Assembly: GCA_963575745.1 (NCBI GenBank)
Contig: CAUYUJ010016688.1
Location: 1 to 64,000, forward strand
Direction of reading: 5' to 3'
Source: Prorocentrum cordatum
Taxonomy: Eukaryota > Sar > Dinophyceae > Prorocentrales > Prorocentraceae
Length of the DNA stretch: 64,000 nt
Shown: positions 43,830-55,151 of the stretch, in pieces
Position numbering within the stretch: position 1 is the stretch's first letter
Layout: each line of letters opens with the position of its first letter
Position numbers and translations under genes: made by a program
Notes under the pieces: model-generated
The model's database searches: none
What the model was told of the DNA's origin: nothing
Seen by the model: the letters and a program-made list of their open reading frames with translations, nothing else

Positions 43830-44298
43830 GACAGGTTAGGCTAGGTGTACTTAGCGAGATGCTTTCGGAGGGAGCTGCGTGGAACCCCGTAGACTGCACT
43901 TCGGGTAATCAAGCCACCTCAGGTGTTTGCCCGTTTGGCCACTGGGTCGCTGCGAGTGCGATTACACTACTATTGCGGCAACTGCGATCGTGATACAGAC
44001 GAGGTGGGAAACGACGAGTGCGTATCCTTCTGTCGCGCTCTCCATCCATCCTCGTTATTGTGAAGGCCTTGCGGCTGGTGCTGCTGACCCTGAAGGCGGG
44101 AGCTCCCCCGGGACCCCCGCTGGCGACCCCCCCCTGCATCCGCTGGGACTCCGAGGGGGTGGGCGGTATTCTGACCCGGGAACCCCCCCTCCCCCCCCCG
44201 TGCGGGAAGGGATAAAACGAAGGGAATCGGCTTAAGTTTGACGATCCTTTTTCCTTGTTCCTCAAACTTCGTAGGGTCCGACGACGATGACGACGACA

Positions 44299-44333
<35 letters not shown>

Positions 44334-44800
44334 AGCGTCTCACACGCGCCGAAGGGTCGGCGGATTTGCTTCTCCACGTTGCAATCTCTACTGTACCTGC
44401 CTTCTTCTGGCTTTTTCATTTTCTTTGATGGTCCCAGCATGAGAACTGCTGCTAGTACTGCTTACAGTCGATCCGCATGGTAAGGATGGGCAATCTTCCC
44501 AAGGATCCCCCTCGCATCCTTGCCTCCTCGGTCCATCCTTCGCCACTCTCGTCGGTCGCGCCCCGCTCGGAAAGCTTCGAAATGGGCGTCCAAGGCCCTT
44601 GCATCCTTATCGCGCGTTCTTATGATACGGGCCGACTGTAGTACCGCTTGTGCTCAGGAAGACCCGTCTTCCGAGAAGGTCTCGCCACGGCCTCTGCGAC
44701 GCTGCAACACGACGGTCACGAGGCGGCCGTCGGCACCTCGGCCGCAGCCTATGCAGTGTGCGGGACGCTCTCGGGAGGGGTTGCATTCACGCGCATTTGG

Positions 44801-44866
<66 letters not shown>

Positions 44867-45420
44867 GGGCTTAGCCCCTTTACCCAGCGCGCAGCGCACT
44901 CCCACCTGGCAGGGCCGCCTGCGATGGGGTTCGATGCGATTCGACTCGCTGGCTTGAGCCGCGATTCCCATTCGAGTCGATTCGGTTCGGTCCTCGAGTC
45001 GGGACGATTCGCTGGCGACCCGATCCGTTTCCAATCTTATCCGATTTCGCGATTCGGTCCAACGCAGGCCTGCCTTGAGTATATGCAGTCTCCTGTTGCC
45101 CACTTCGGCATGTGCGGATAACAGACGGTATGCGGTTCGATTGGCATCGTAATGGCTGGTCCCGCGCGGAGTTTTCATGAAATATAGCCTCAGTGCCCAG
45201 TCGGTTCGCGGTTTCATGCGTGCTTTGCGTGCGCTTTCCCGGTACACGCGCCCCCGTTGTTTTGGGTACACGGGAGCCCATCCGAGTTTTTGCGGTGCGG
45301 GGACTTTTCCTCGCATTGGTTGTGCATCTGCCTTCCAGCTTCAGTATGGTGAGGAGGAAAATGACAACCAGGAGGACACAGAGGATAATGATGATAAACA
45401 TGATGAGGAGGCAGGGGATA
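43830..45420. other. Intergenic with GAC and GT microsatellites
   Basis: (GAC)n at 44279-44335 and a 58-bp (GT)n at 44806-44864. Near 44930-45050 short CGATTCG/GATTCGACTCG words recur, giving many small palindromes. No gene recognised. Confidence 0.6.
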
Positions 45421-45426
45421 ATTAGG

Positions 45427-45815
45427 CTGAGCAGATGGAGGAGTAGGAGGAGGGGGAGGAGGAGGAGAAGGAGGAGGAGGAGGAGTAGGAGGAGAAGGAG
45501 AAGGAGGTGGAGCAGGAGGACATGCTTCGCACCGTTTCGCACGCAGCCTTTTCTGGCATCGTGCAGAGACTTCTTGGTCGCAGCCGTCGAAGGCCACGTT
45601 GCGCCAGCCCAAACCAGGCGAGGCAGGACTCAACGAGACCGCGTGAGTACGAGGAGGAAGAGGAGGAGGCGGAGGAGGAGGAGGAGGAGGACGGGGAGGG
45701 GGAGGAGGAGAAGGAGGAGGAGGAGGAGGAGGAGGAGGAGGAGGAGGAGTAAGGGCAGGAGGAGGAGGAGGAGGAGGAGGAGGAGGAGGAGGAGGAGGAG
45801 GAGGGGCAGGATGAA
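45427..45815. repeat. (GGA)n microsatellite, interrupted
   Basis: GAG units at 45427-45520 and 45645-45815 separated by ~125 bp of unique text. Pro-, Ser-, Arg- and Glu-rich frames are artefacts. Confidence 0.9.
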
Positions 45816-45819
45816 GGAG

Positions 45820-46910
45820 CCCGGCTGAAGACGGATGGCCTCGACACCGTGGCCCACGTGGCGTGCAGGTCGTTGGCGCCAGCCCCCCAGTAGGGTTCAC
45901 GAAGTTTCGAAAGCCTTGGGATTTCGATCGCAGTGCCTCTGCTGGATCTAGCCTTCCATCAGTGGGGCTTCAGGGCCGTGCCAAAGGGGGAAGGCAGCGA
46001 ACCATGGAGACAAAGCAGCACTTCAGGCGCATATTCGTCTGGGGGCTTGAGGGAGATAGATGCGACGTCGGAGTCCATTTCGGACGCGATGCTCTTCCAA
46101 GTAGGCAGTATGCTCCCCTGTGAGGTGAGGCTACGACGTATTTTTCCACATTGTATTAAACCTTGGGGCTCTGGCAAAGGAGGGCGGTACTAAGGCATAG
46201 TAACCATGCTGATCGGCGTTATCGCGTGCTGGCCGATGCGCGCGACGGTATGAGCAGCTGCTCGAGTTCAACAAAACAGTAAGATATTTGAGCGCATATC
46301 TAACCGCTGGCTGTTGAAGTACACCTATCTAATCGGTCAAGTGAACGGTCGGTACATAATTCCATGAACAATGCATCTTAAACTTGTTGCGTTGCAGGCG
46401 TACTGTTGAGCTTTTTTGCGAGTGGTTGGTCATTTACGCGTATGCGATGGCCTCTCGTTCTTAGCAGACTCTTCGCGCTGGTGCTTCCAATATCGAGTTA
46501 TGCTGGAGGCCTAAGCTAGATTCTACGTCAGAATGGGGCAATCCACCCGTTGGCCACTACAACGCTGCCAGGACGGGTCGGGTTGAGGCTTTGGAGACGC
46601 CGCGTGACGAACGTTTGCCTATACGTGACGAGCATTCTTCTGAGCCATCGCCCTTATAGGTGCAAAGCGGAAATCGCGGTCATACTTTGTCACGCAGTGC
46701 CAGGTTCTATTTCGACCTTGGCACGACACGTCTATCTGGTTTTGACTCCTGTATGCAGTCCATGGGGCAGTGCGAAGAGTTTGTCCCGGCTACCCTAGCG
46801 GGCTTCATCAATCATCTCATCCAGCTGCCCGCTGCAAGTCCTGCCACCGTGCCAGTCCAGCATGTTGGTTGGTGGTGAATCAATGGGGCACGGAATGCCG
46901 TCACGTGTGA
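45820..46910. other. Intergenic, no recognised gene
   Basis: Less GC-rich and non-repetitive, especially 46200-46900. Open frames are under 90 codons and have no motif. Confidence 0.45.
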
Positions 46911-46914
46911 TATC

Positions 46915-47520
46915 TGGGCCTCGTGAAGTTTCTGGGGACGTTTTGAAGGGTTCTTGGGGACCCCTTGGCAGCGCCGTGAGGGCGCCTCGGGGGCTCTTGG
47001 GGTCTCTTTGAGCTGTCAGAGGACGCTCTTGGGCCGTATGGGCGCTGTCAGAGTCCATCTTTGGGGACTGTCTGGGGCTCCCCTGGGAACCTCGAGGGTA
47101 GTCCGAGCGCCTTCTTTTGCCGACTTGGGGTCCTCCTGGGCCACCCTTGGGCCATTTTGGCACCCGCGTGGTACCCTCCTGGGCCATTTTGAGGCCATGG
47201 CGGAGGCTTCTTGGGCTTTCTGGAGCCGACGGAAGCTGGGAACGGCGAGGACGCGAACATGCTTCAACAACTTATGACAAATCATTGATTTTGGCATCTT
47301 CGGGGCTTGCTGGAGGCTCTCTTGATTCAATTGGCTCAAGTGGAGCCCTCGTGGGCCGTCATGGAGGCCTCTTGGGTTGTGTCGATGCTATCTTGGGCTA
47401 TATGCGGCCGTCATGGAGGCCTCTTGGACTATCCTGGCGGCTTTGGACCTGCCAGGTCCGTCTTGGAGGCCACCTTGGGCTTCCTGGGCGCCCTGGAGAG
47501 CGCCACGGAGGCGCCTTCGC
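46915..47520 (+). repeat. Degenerate CTTGGGGGCC minisatellite
   Basis: GGGGCTCTTGGGGTCTC, GGGCCGTCATGGAGGCCTCT and similar units; same family as 21112-21400. An 11-12 G run lies at about 47563-47574. Confidence 0.65.
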
Positions 47521-47579
47521 CGCCCAGGAGCCTCAGGAATACTACGCGGCTGGGCGCGACGAGGGGGGGGGGGGGCCCT

Positions 47580-49070
47580 TAGAAGACTACAGAAGCCATG
47601 CCAGGCAACACTTTGCATTCTTCCACGCCCCACCGTGCGACGGCACGGTGGCGGATGACGGGAAGGGGCCCCTGGCGTGGACCGTTTCTTGGTGGTGAAA
47701 AGTAGTGACGGGAAGCGCCTTCGAGGTACGAGAAGCGAGCTGGACGTTGTGGCTGAATCTGCAACACATCTGATAAGCATCTCTAACTATATACCGTTCG
47801 GAATTGCACGGGTTTTCGTTGGCGGATGACGGGAAGCGCGCCGAGAAGCCTCAGGGCCCAAGTGATGCGTTCCGTCGTGCACCGTGCCTTAGTGGGTCGC
47901 AAGTCCCACTCGCCCTTCCCTTCTTGCAGCCACTCGCTCACACATTCGTGTAACGAACTTCTGACGTGTGTGACTGCGATGATGTCTTTTTCTGGGTGAT
48001 TTGGTGCGGAGGCGAGCGTTGGGGGACGACACGATCCTCCTGGAGCCTCATGCCGAACGGGAGTCCGAATGGTCGAGGCGAGCGAGTGCACAGCATACGA
48101 AGCTTCCGAAGCGCCTGCTGCGCCATCCTCACCAGAGGGCGAGTATGGTACAAGGCCGACCTCTTCGAGGGCTTGGACATCGCGGCCAAGCTATGCAGTG
48201 CGGCTATTCATCACGGCGGGACATCAGACTTACGGCTGCTGCTACAGGCGAAATACACGCGGCAACCACTGTTACTGTGACACTTCGTTGGCGTCTTGGC
48301 CAATTGATCGGACTTCACAGTTACGTGCCGTCTGCAGTCTACTTCGTCCTCTGTGGGTATGCTTCCACCGGTGCGCTTCTTGTCTGGTCTCCCAGACCCG
48401 CACTTCAGGATGCGTTCAAGACGCACGCCACGGTTGAGGGGAACCAGTTCCGGCGGTGAATGCAGGTAGTTGCCTGCTTTCAGTTTTGTGAGTTTCTACG
48501 CACTTGCGCGCACATGCCTACTCTTTGCCTTCTCCCTCAGGGCCCTGTGCTGCCGTGTTGTCTCTTGAGTTTGGCTCGGCCTCCGCAGCGCCGTTGCAGC
48601 AGTGACTTTGAGTTTGGCTCGGTCCTGTAACCCGCAGGTAGATTGTCGTGACCACTGCCTGCTCGCCCGCTTACCCTGCGTCAGCCAAGAGTGTTGCCGA
48701 CTGTTGCGCGAGCGCGGCTCATGTGTGACTTACTCTGTCATTGTGTAGGCTCGCTTGAAGTGTTCGCTGTTTTGAGTCTCGCAGCTTACCGCCAGTCCCT
48801 CGGTCAGAGGGCCAAGCACTGACGTGCGAAGCTTCCCGCCAGAGGGTGGTCGCCTCGCGCGTGGTGTCCTTGCGCGCGCGCGCGGGTCGGCCTCGCGGCT
48901 GGCCCGTGCATGTTCGCAAGGCCTCTTGATCTTGGGGTTGCGTCGTCATAAAACAAACGCGCTGAGACTCGAAGACTCGCGCGGTGGACGTTGGTTCGGA
49001 CCCGGAAGGAACTATTCAACTGGGGAGGTGCAGGAGGGGAAAGTCTCGGGGGACCTTCGTGATTCGACCC
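47580..49070. other. Intergenic, no recognised gene
   Basis: Frames of 70-150 codons at 47966-48459 on the plus strand have no recognisable domain and overlap each other. TTTGAGTTTGGCTCGG occurs twice near 48560-48630. Nothing else identified. Confidence 0.4.
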
Positions 49071-49091
49071 TGGTGGATTACCCAAAATGGC

Positions 49092-49400
49092 CATTTCGCT
49101 GGATACATCCTCACAGTTCGCCTGAGACATCCTCACAAGATGGAGATATCGGAAGATTTATTTTGGGGCGATTTATGTTAACAGTGAAGCTCTCGCTGCA
49201 GACATCCTCGAAAAGTGGAGATCTTGAAATCTCTCGCGAAATTCGCTGGTCTCCAATAGTGTGCGTTCCGCCTGAGACATCCTCCAACAAAAATAGATGC
49301 CGAAAGAGCTTTTGTTATACTTCAAATGTTAAACATGTAGTTCTCGCCCGAGACATCCTCGAACAACGAATATGTCCAGGGAGCGTGCGAATTCGTCGTA
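49092..49400. repeat. Decayed ~75-bp satellite with GAGACATCCTC motif, block 1
   Basis: TTCGC.TG.GACATCCTC-type motifs start at about 49092, 49115, 49191, 49265 and 49341; the last four are spaced 76, 74 and 76 bp. The text between them is diverged. Confidence 0.65.
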
Positions 49401-49494
49401 TTGTAATTATCCCAGTGCGACCTTACCTAGGAGTTGGAGCCTCTAGGAAAATTATGCTAACGGAGTTCCCCACATAAAGAGATTCACGGTTTCG

Positions 49495-50485
49495 TGGAAC
49501 CCATTTTCTTGATGCCCTCCTCGCTTTGGCGGGGCCCCGCTGGAAGGGGGGAGGGCTACGAAACCTGGCGAAGAGTAGTGCTTTCCGCGACCCTCCTCGT
49601 TCAAACGCGGCCTCTCTGGAGGAGTGGAGGGGGGGCACGAAACCATGTAAATAGTATGGTTTTCGGATACCCTCCTCGCTCAGGCGGGGCCTCCCTGGAG
49701 GTGTGGGAGGGGCACGAAACCATGTAAATAGTATGGTATTCCGATTCCCTCCTCGCTCAGGCGGGGCCTCCCTGGAGGTGTGGGAGGGGCACGAAACCAT
49801 GTAAATAATATGGTTTTCGGATACCCTCCTCGCTCAGGCGGGGCCTCCCTGGAGGGGTGGGAGGGGCACGAAACCATGTAAATAGTATGGTGTTCGGATA
49901 CCCTCCTCGCTCAGGCGGGGCCTCCCTGGAGGGTGGGAGGGGCACGAAACCATGTAAATAGTATGGTTTTCCGATACCCTCCTCGCTCAGGCGGGGCCTC
50001 CCTGGAGGGGTGGGAGGGGCACGAAACCATGTAAATAGTATGGTATTCCGATACCCTCCTCGCTCAGGCGGGGCCTCCCTGGAGGGGTGGGAGGGGCACG
50101 AAACCATGTAAATAGTATGGTATTCCGATACCCTCCTCGCTCAGGCGGGGCCTCCCTGGAGGGGTGGGAGGGGCACGAAACCATGTAAATAGTATGGTAT
50201 TCCGATACCCTCCTCGCTCAGGCGGGGCCTCCCTGGAGGGGTGGGAGGGGCACGAAACCATGTAAATAGTATGGTTTCCGATACCCTCCTCGCTCAGGCG
50301 GGGCCTCCCTGGAGGGGTGGGAGGGGCACGAAACCATGTAAATAGTATGGTATTCCGATACCCTCCTCGCTCAGGCGGGGCCTCCCTGGAGGGGTGGGAG
50401 GGGCACGAAACCATGTAAATAGTATGGTATTCCGATACCCTCCTCGCTCAGGCGGGGCCTCCCTGGAGGTGTGGGAGGGGCACGT
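49495..50485. repeat. 77-bp minisatellite, about 12 copies
   Basis: Unit: CCTCCTCGCTCAGGCGGGGC, CTCCCTGGAGG(GG)TG, GGAGGGGCACGAAACC, ATGTAAATAGTATGGT, then CCGATAC or CGGATAC. CACGAAACC recurs at 49713, 49790, 49867, 49943, 50020 and on to 50404, i.e. 76-77 bp steps. The first two copies are diverged. Since 77 is not a multiple of 3, the minus-strand frames cycle through three phases every 231 bp and all stay open; no coding role is supported. Confidence 0.95.
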
Positions 50486-50724
50486 ATGGTGTGGTATGGT
50501 ATGTGGTAGAAACTATGGTATGGTATGGTGTGTGTGGTAGGAATAATATTGTGCTGTATGGAAGATGGAGCGGGAGGTGGGTGGGAAGGAGAGGGTGTTC
50601 TGGGAAAACAAGAACCCCACTCAGGATGTGGGGAACAACATTAGTAGGAGCGGTCAACGCCGTCCTCGTCTTTTTCCTCATCGTCGTAGTTGTAGCAGCA
50701 GCAATACACATATATATATATATA

Positions 50725-51098
50725 CATGTATGTATGTATGTATGTATGTATGTATGTATGTATGTATGTATGTATGTATGTATGTATGTATGTATGTATA
50801 TTTATACACATCATCAACAAACGTGGATGGTGTGCTGCGCTATGCTATGCTATGCTATGCTATGCTATGCTATGCTCTGCTATGATCTGCTATGCTATGC
50901 TATGCTATGATATGCTATGCTATGCTATGCAATGCTGTACTGGGCTAGGCTAGGCTATGCTATTCTATGCTATGCTGCGCTATGCTGTGCTGCGCTATGC
51001 TATGCGATGCTGTGCTATGCTATGCTATGCTGTGCTTTTGCTTTTGCTTTGCCTTCGCTTTTGCCTTCGCTTTTGCCTTTGCTTTTGCTTTTGCTTGG
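50725..51098. repeat. Succession of TATG, TATGC and CTTTTG microsatellites
   Basis: (TATG)n at 50727-50797, (TATGC)n with CTGTGC/TGCGC variants at 50837-51036, then (CTTTTG)n with CTTCG variants at 51032-51098. They grade into one another. Confidence 0.95.
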
Positions 51099-51204
51099 CA
51101 CCCAGGGAGCGCAACTGGGGGAACCGCCCGGGGCGGTTTCCAGTGTCCGGCCCTTTAAGCAAACCGAGTAAGAACCCTTCTGGGCAGAGCACCGGTAAGG
51201 AAAA

Positions 51205-52960
51205 CATGAGTATCCCGCCTGAGACATTCTCCAAAACTGTCTTATGACATATGTTGGAGGCATTACCCAAGACGGCCCAATATTGAACATCTTTAAACAA
51301 CATGTATTTTTTTCAACCGTTTCGCTCAATAGTATGGTTTTGGTTCGATACATCATCAAATTTTGCATTGTCGTCGTCGTCGTCGCTGTTGCCGTCGTCT
51401 GTGCCATACGCATCGTCACCGTCGGTGTCGTCCTCCCCTTCTTCGTCATTGTCATCGTCGTCGCTGTCGTCGTCATCGTCACCGTCGTCGTCATCATCGT
51501 CGTCGTCGCCGTCGTCATCGTCGTCGTCGTCATCGTAGATGCGCCAGCGGGTAGTGCGCCTCGTCGGAAGTCGCGCGGAAAGTAAATTCGACCCCGCATA
51601 GGGGAACGCGGTTTGAAGACGGAAAATGCCGAGATGTGCCAGCGGGGGGTGCGCCTCGTCTGAACTCGCGCGGAAGGTAAGCTCGACCTGATACAAGGGG
51701 AACGCGAGTGGTGAGAGGGGGTCTGGAGACGGATGATGCCGAGATGCGCCAGTGGGAGGTGCGTTTTTTTTTGAATTCGCGCGGAAAGTAAGCTCGACCT
51801 GACAGGGGAAAGCGGTCTGAAGACGGAAAGTGCCGAGATGTGCCAGCGGGGGGGGTGCGCCTCGTCTGAACTCGCGCGGAAAGTAAACCCGACTTGGCAC
51901 AAAGGGGACCGCGAATGGTAAGATAGGGTGTGTGGAGACGGATATCGCCGCGATGCGATAACATTGTATGGTGCTGAGTTTGCCTGTTCTTGCAAAGCTC
52001 GTCGCTTTCACGCGCTTCCCGTTCATATCAAGAAAACACGTTTCTCAACATAGCGATTTTGTTTTGGACATTTTCGGAACAATTCGATATTCGCAACATC
52101 GCGGTTAAACACAACAAGCGTTTCGCCCGAGACACTTTCGGACAACTGAGACCCGCGATATTCAGTAATCTGTAAAATTTGCGTTTCGCTTGAGGCATCC
52201 TGGCCAACGTGAGTTGTCGACGGAGGTGTATTACTACCTCTTATGTTGAAAACTACGTTTTCGCTAGGCACGTCCTCAGAAAATGAGCAGCAGCACGGCG
52301 GACCAGAAAACAAGAGCACGCCACAAACTTTGCATTTCGTTGGGGGCATCCTCAGCACAATGAGATGTTCTCAACATCGTCCTGACGTGACTCTTGAAGT
52401 GCTTCAATATGAAGAAGTGAGCCCAACAAGGACCGAACGACGGCTCCAAGAGCGCTTCGGTGACTGCCGAAAAGGACGATATCGCTAGGGACAACGTCTT
52501 GCAAACCGCTGTTCTAACATCGTCTTGTAATCGCTCCTGAAAAAAGGGCTTCCACACGGCCCAAGCCAGCCTTCTAAAACTGACGATTTCGCTAGGGACA
52601 TCCTCACCACATAGATGCGTGTGACACCTCACTGACATAATTTTTTAAGGCATCGAGACGGCCCCACACAAGCCCCAAACGAGGCCCAATCTGACTCCAA
52701 GAGCGCCCTCGAGATCATCAACATGCACATTTCGCTTGAGACATCCTCAAGCACTTACGATGTTCTCAACATCGCCCTTTACAGCAGCAGACGTTTCGCT
52801 TGAGACATCCACCAGAAACTGAACGTAGCGAATTTACCACACCTATGGACATCGGGCTATCACCTGAGACATCCCCGAACACATGAGATGCTGAAAAGGT
52901 TGATGTCAAACCATGCATGTTATGATTAAGCTTCTCGCGTGAGACATCTTCAGAACATGG
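51205..52960. repeat. Decayed 65-76 bp satellite, block 2
   Basis: The TTTCGCTTGAGACATCCTC motif or variants start at about 51205, 52122, 52184, 52257, 52334, 52479, 52586, 52725, 52792, 52858 and 52931. Between several of them lies a small inverted repeat of the type GATGTT-CTC-AACATC (52363, 52758; variants at 52083 and 52509). A (GTC)n-rich stretch lies at 51368-51537. Confidence 0.65.
51538..51955. repeat. Higher-order tandem repeat (two ~205-bp dimers)
   Basis: GATG(C/T)GCCAG starts at 51538, 51632, 51743 and 51837, i.e. alternating 94- and 111-bp units, so the larger period is 205 bp. Shared text: GTGCGCCTCGTC, CTCGCGCGGAAAGTAA, CTCGACCTGA and GAAGACGG. Confidence 0.85.
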
Positions 52961-52983
52961 GCAGGCAGCCGGCAGACCAATAC

Positions 52984-53135
52984 GCAGAAGCACGGCAGAA
53001 CGCGCGGGAGCACGGCAGAACACACAGGAGCACGGCAGAACACACAGGAGCATGGCAGAACCCAAAAACACACGGGAACATGACAGAACACAGGAGCTCG
53101 GCAGAACACGCAGGAGCACAGCAGACCACACAGGA
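52984..53135. repeat. 20-bp minisatellite AGGAGCACGGCAGAACACAC, array 1
   Basis: About seven degenerate copies, ending where the Cys-rich frame begins. Array 2 at 54053-54728 uses the same unit, so the two flank 53135-54050. Confidence 0.85.
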
Positions 53136-53516
53136 GCACCAGCCGAGGAGCTTCCGTCGGCGGGAGCGGCCCTCGGCGTCGGCGCTCCCACCAAGCGGCC
53201 ATGCCTGCAGAGCAGCCGCTCGACGGGGAGCTGCACGAGCGCCATCTCGGCCGCTGCTGTCGCCTTCAGCATCCTGGGGCACGCGCTCTGCTACGCCTGC
53301 GCGGGCGCAGGCGAAGACGCCCAGGAGATCGTGGCCTGCTCCAGCTGCGGGGCCTACAAGGTGCTGGGCAGCCACGCAGGAGCCAAGCCTCGCCTGAAGG
53401 AACAGTGCCCAGGCGACAAGAGGAGCAAGGCAGACAGGAACCAGCGCAGCCTGTGGGAGCGAGGGCTCCATCCAGGAGGCAGGCCACGAGCGGATACGCA
53501 GAGAGTGAAGGGATAG
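53052..53516 (+). CDS. Hypothetical Cys-rich (zinc-ribbon-like) protein, 154 aa
   Basis: The first ~35 residues are read from the 20-bp minisatellite and are probably not genuine. The region from about residue 62 (53235) looks like protein: a C80-x2-C83 pair, a C96-x2-C99 pair within ACSSCGAY, C119 in KEQCPGD, then a basic stretch ending LWERGLHPGGRP. The order CxxCGAY .. C.G .. L...GLHP resembles a short zinc-ribbon-like module that I associate with dinoflagellate multi-copy proteins; that link is from memory. No start codon can be chosen safely. A second frame, 53547-53855 (GHAQERYLEWLGIEAE), may be its continuation after a frameshift. Confidence 0.45.
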   Translation: MAEPKNTREHDRTQELGRTRRSTADHTGAPAEELPSAGAALGVGAPTKRPCLQSSRSTGSCTSAISAAAVAFSILGHALCYACAGAGEDAQEIVACSSCGAYKVLGSHAGAKPRLKEQCPGDKRSKADRNQRSLWERGLHPGGRPRADTQRVKG

Positions 53517-54010
53517 GGCATCCCCGCTCTGCGTGCGCAGGGGCCAGTGCCAGGGCATGCCCAGGAGCGCTACCTGGAGTGGCTAGGCATTGAGGCGGAG
53601 TCTGCAGGTGGTGCCTCGGCTGCGGCCAGCAGCTCAGGCGGCGGCCCAGCTGCTCCCGCGGCAGTGCTGGCGGCGGAGGAGGCGGCTGCCAACCTGCCCC
53701 AGCAGCAGCCAGCCTTGAAGAGAGCTGAGCGTCTCGGAGTGCGCGGGGACACCGAGGAGGGGTTGGCCAGCCGCGTACAGCACGGCGATCGACGGCCAGG
53801 GGAGCCGCAGGGTCAGCCGCCGTCTGGCGCGGCGCGGCCCGCCGTCTGTGAGTGAGTGAAGAAGAAGTATCGTCTCGCTCACGTGTGTTGCTCCCTGTGG
53901 CGAGTAGGCACGCGTGGCACGCTCTGCTTTGGACTCGGCTTCTTTCGGGAACGGTTGTCCCGTCTGGCCCTGTCCGCGTTCTGTTTATCCCTTGCGCCTT
54001 GAAGGCCCCG

Positions 54011-54054
54011 TCTTTAACTTTAATTTTAATTTTAACTTTAACTTTAACTTTAAC
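54011..54054. repeat. (AACTTT)n microsatellite
   Basis: Seven hexamer units TTTAAC/TTTAAT at the edge of the second 20-bp array. Confidence 0.9.
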
Positions 54055-54728
54055 ACAGGAGCACTAGGGGCACAGCAGAACACACAACATACATGAGCGC
54101 GGCAGAAGACGCAGGAGCACGACAAACACACATAGGCACACATGAGCACGGCAGAACGCACAGGAGCACGACAAACTGCGCAGGAACACGACAGAAAACG
54201 CAGGAGCATGAGGAGCACGGCCGAACACAGAAAACATAGGAGCACGGTAGAACACACAGGAGCTCGGCAGAACACACGGGAGCGTTGCAGAGCACATAAA
54301 ACACATAGGAACACGACCTAACACAGGAGCACGGCAGAACACACAGGAACACGGGAGAACACACAGGAGCTCGGCAGAACACATAGGAGCACGGCAGATC
54401 ACGCAGGAGCACGGCAGAACACGCGGCAAACCACGCCGTATTACGGCAGACCTCACAGGAGCACGGCAGAACACAGAATTCATATGAGCACTGCGGAACA
54501 CACAGGAGCTCGGCAGAACACAGAGGATCGCAGCAGATTGCACAAAACACATAGGAGCACGGGAGCACAGCAAAACACACAGGAGCACGGCAAAACACAC
54601 AGGAGCACGGCAGAATACATAGGAGCACGGCAGAGCAGGACCATTGCAGAACACACAGGAGCACGGCAGAACATATAGGAACACGGGAGAACACGCAGGA
54701 GCACGGCAGGACACCCAGAACATCCATT
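54053..54728. repeat. 20-bp minisatellite AGGAGCACGGCAGAACACAC, array 2
   Basis: About 30 units of 18-26 bp with variants CTCGGCAGAACACA and CACGGGAGAACACAC. Minus-strand frames become Cys/Val/Leu-rich (CSRAPVCSAVLLCVLPCS) and are artefacts. It grades into (CA)n at 54740-54850. Confidence 0.9.
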
Positions 54729-55151
54729 CACACAGCTGCACGCACAGACACACACACACACAGGGACACGCACACACAGGCACACGCACACGCACACGCA
54801 CGCACAGACATATACACATATACACACACGCGCACACGCACACACAGGGAGGCACCATACGTTCACGCAGACCGCAGGAGCATGGCAGAGCAGCACGGCA
54901 CAATACAGCAGTGCCGCAGACCACCACGAACGGACGCACATGCACACATTCCACGCTCGCACGCGCACGCGCAAACGCACGCACGCCACGACAGACTCAC
55001 GCAGCGCATACTAAGAACGTAGGGTATCTCATAAGCCCAGGACGCACAGGACGCTTCCCGTTCTTGTCTGGTCAAGTGCTGGGTTACGGGTTGCACTGGG
55101 CACCCACGCTGGCGGATGTTTGAAATATGGCTGTTTCGCTGGAGACATCCC

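Noticed and set aside
49495-50485. CRISPR-like array
   Set aside because: The whole 77-bp unit is repeated with no unique spacers, and the genome is eukaryotic. It is a minisatellite.
54011-54054. Telomere-like repeat
   Set aside because: The unit is TTTAAC/TTTAAT, not TTTAGGG; it is an internal microsatellite.
54064-54984. Cys/Val-rich secreted or membrane proteins on the minus strand
   Set aside because: Produced by the 20-bp minisatellite; the pattern CSRAPVCSAVLLCVLP repeats with the unit.
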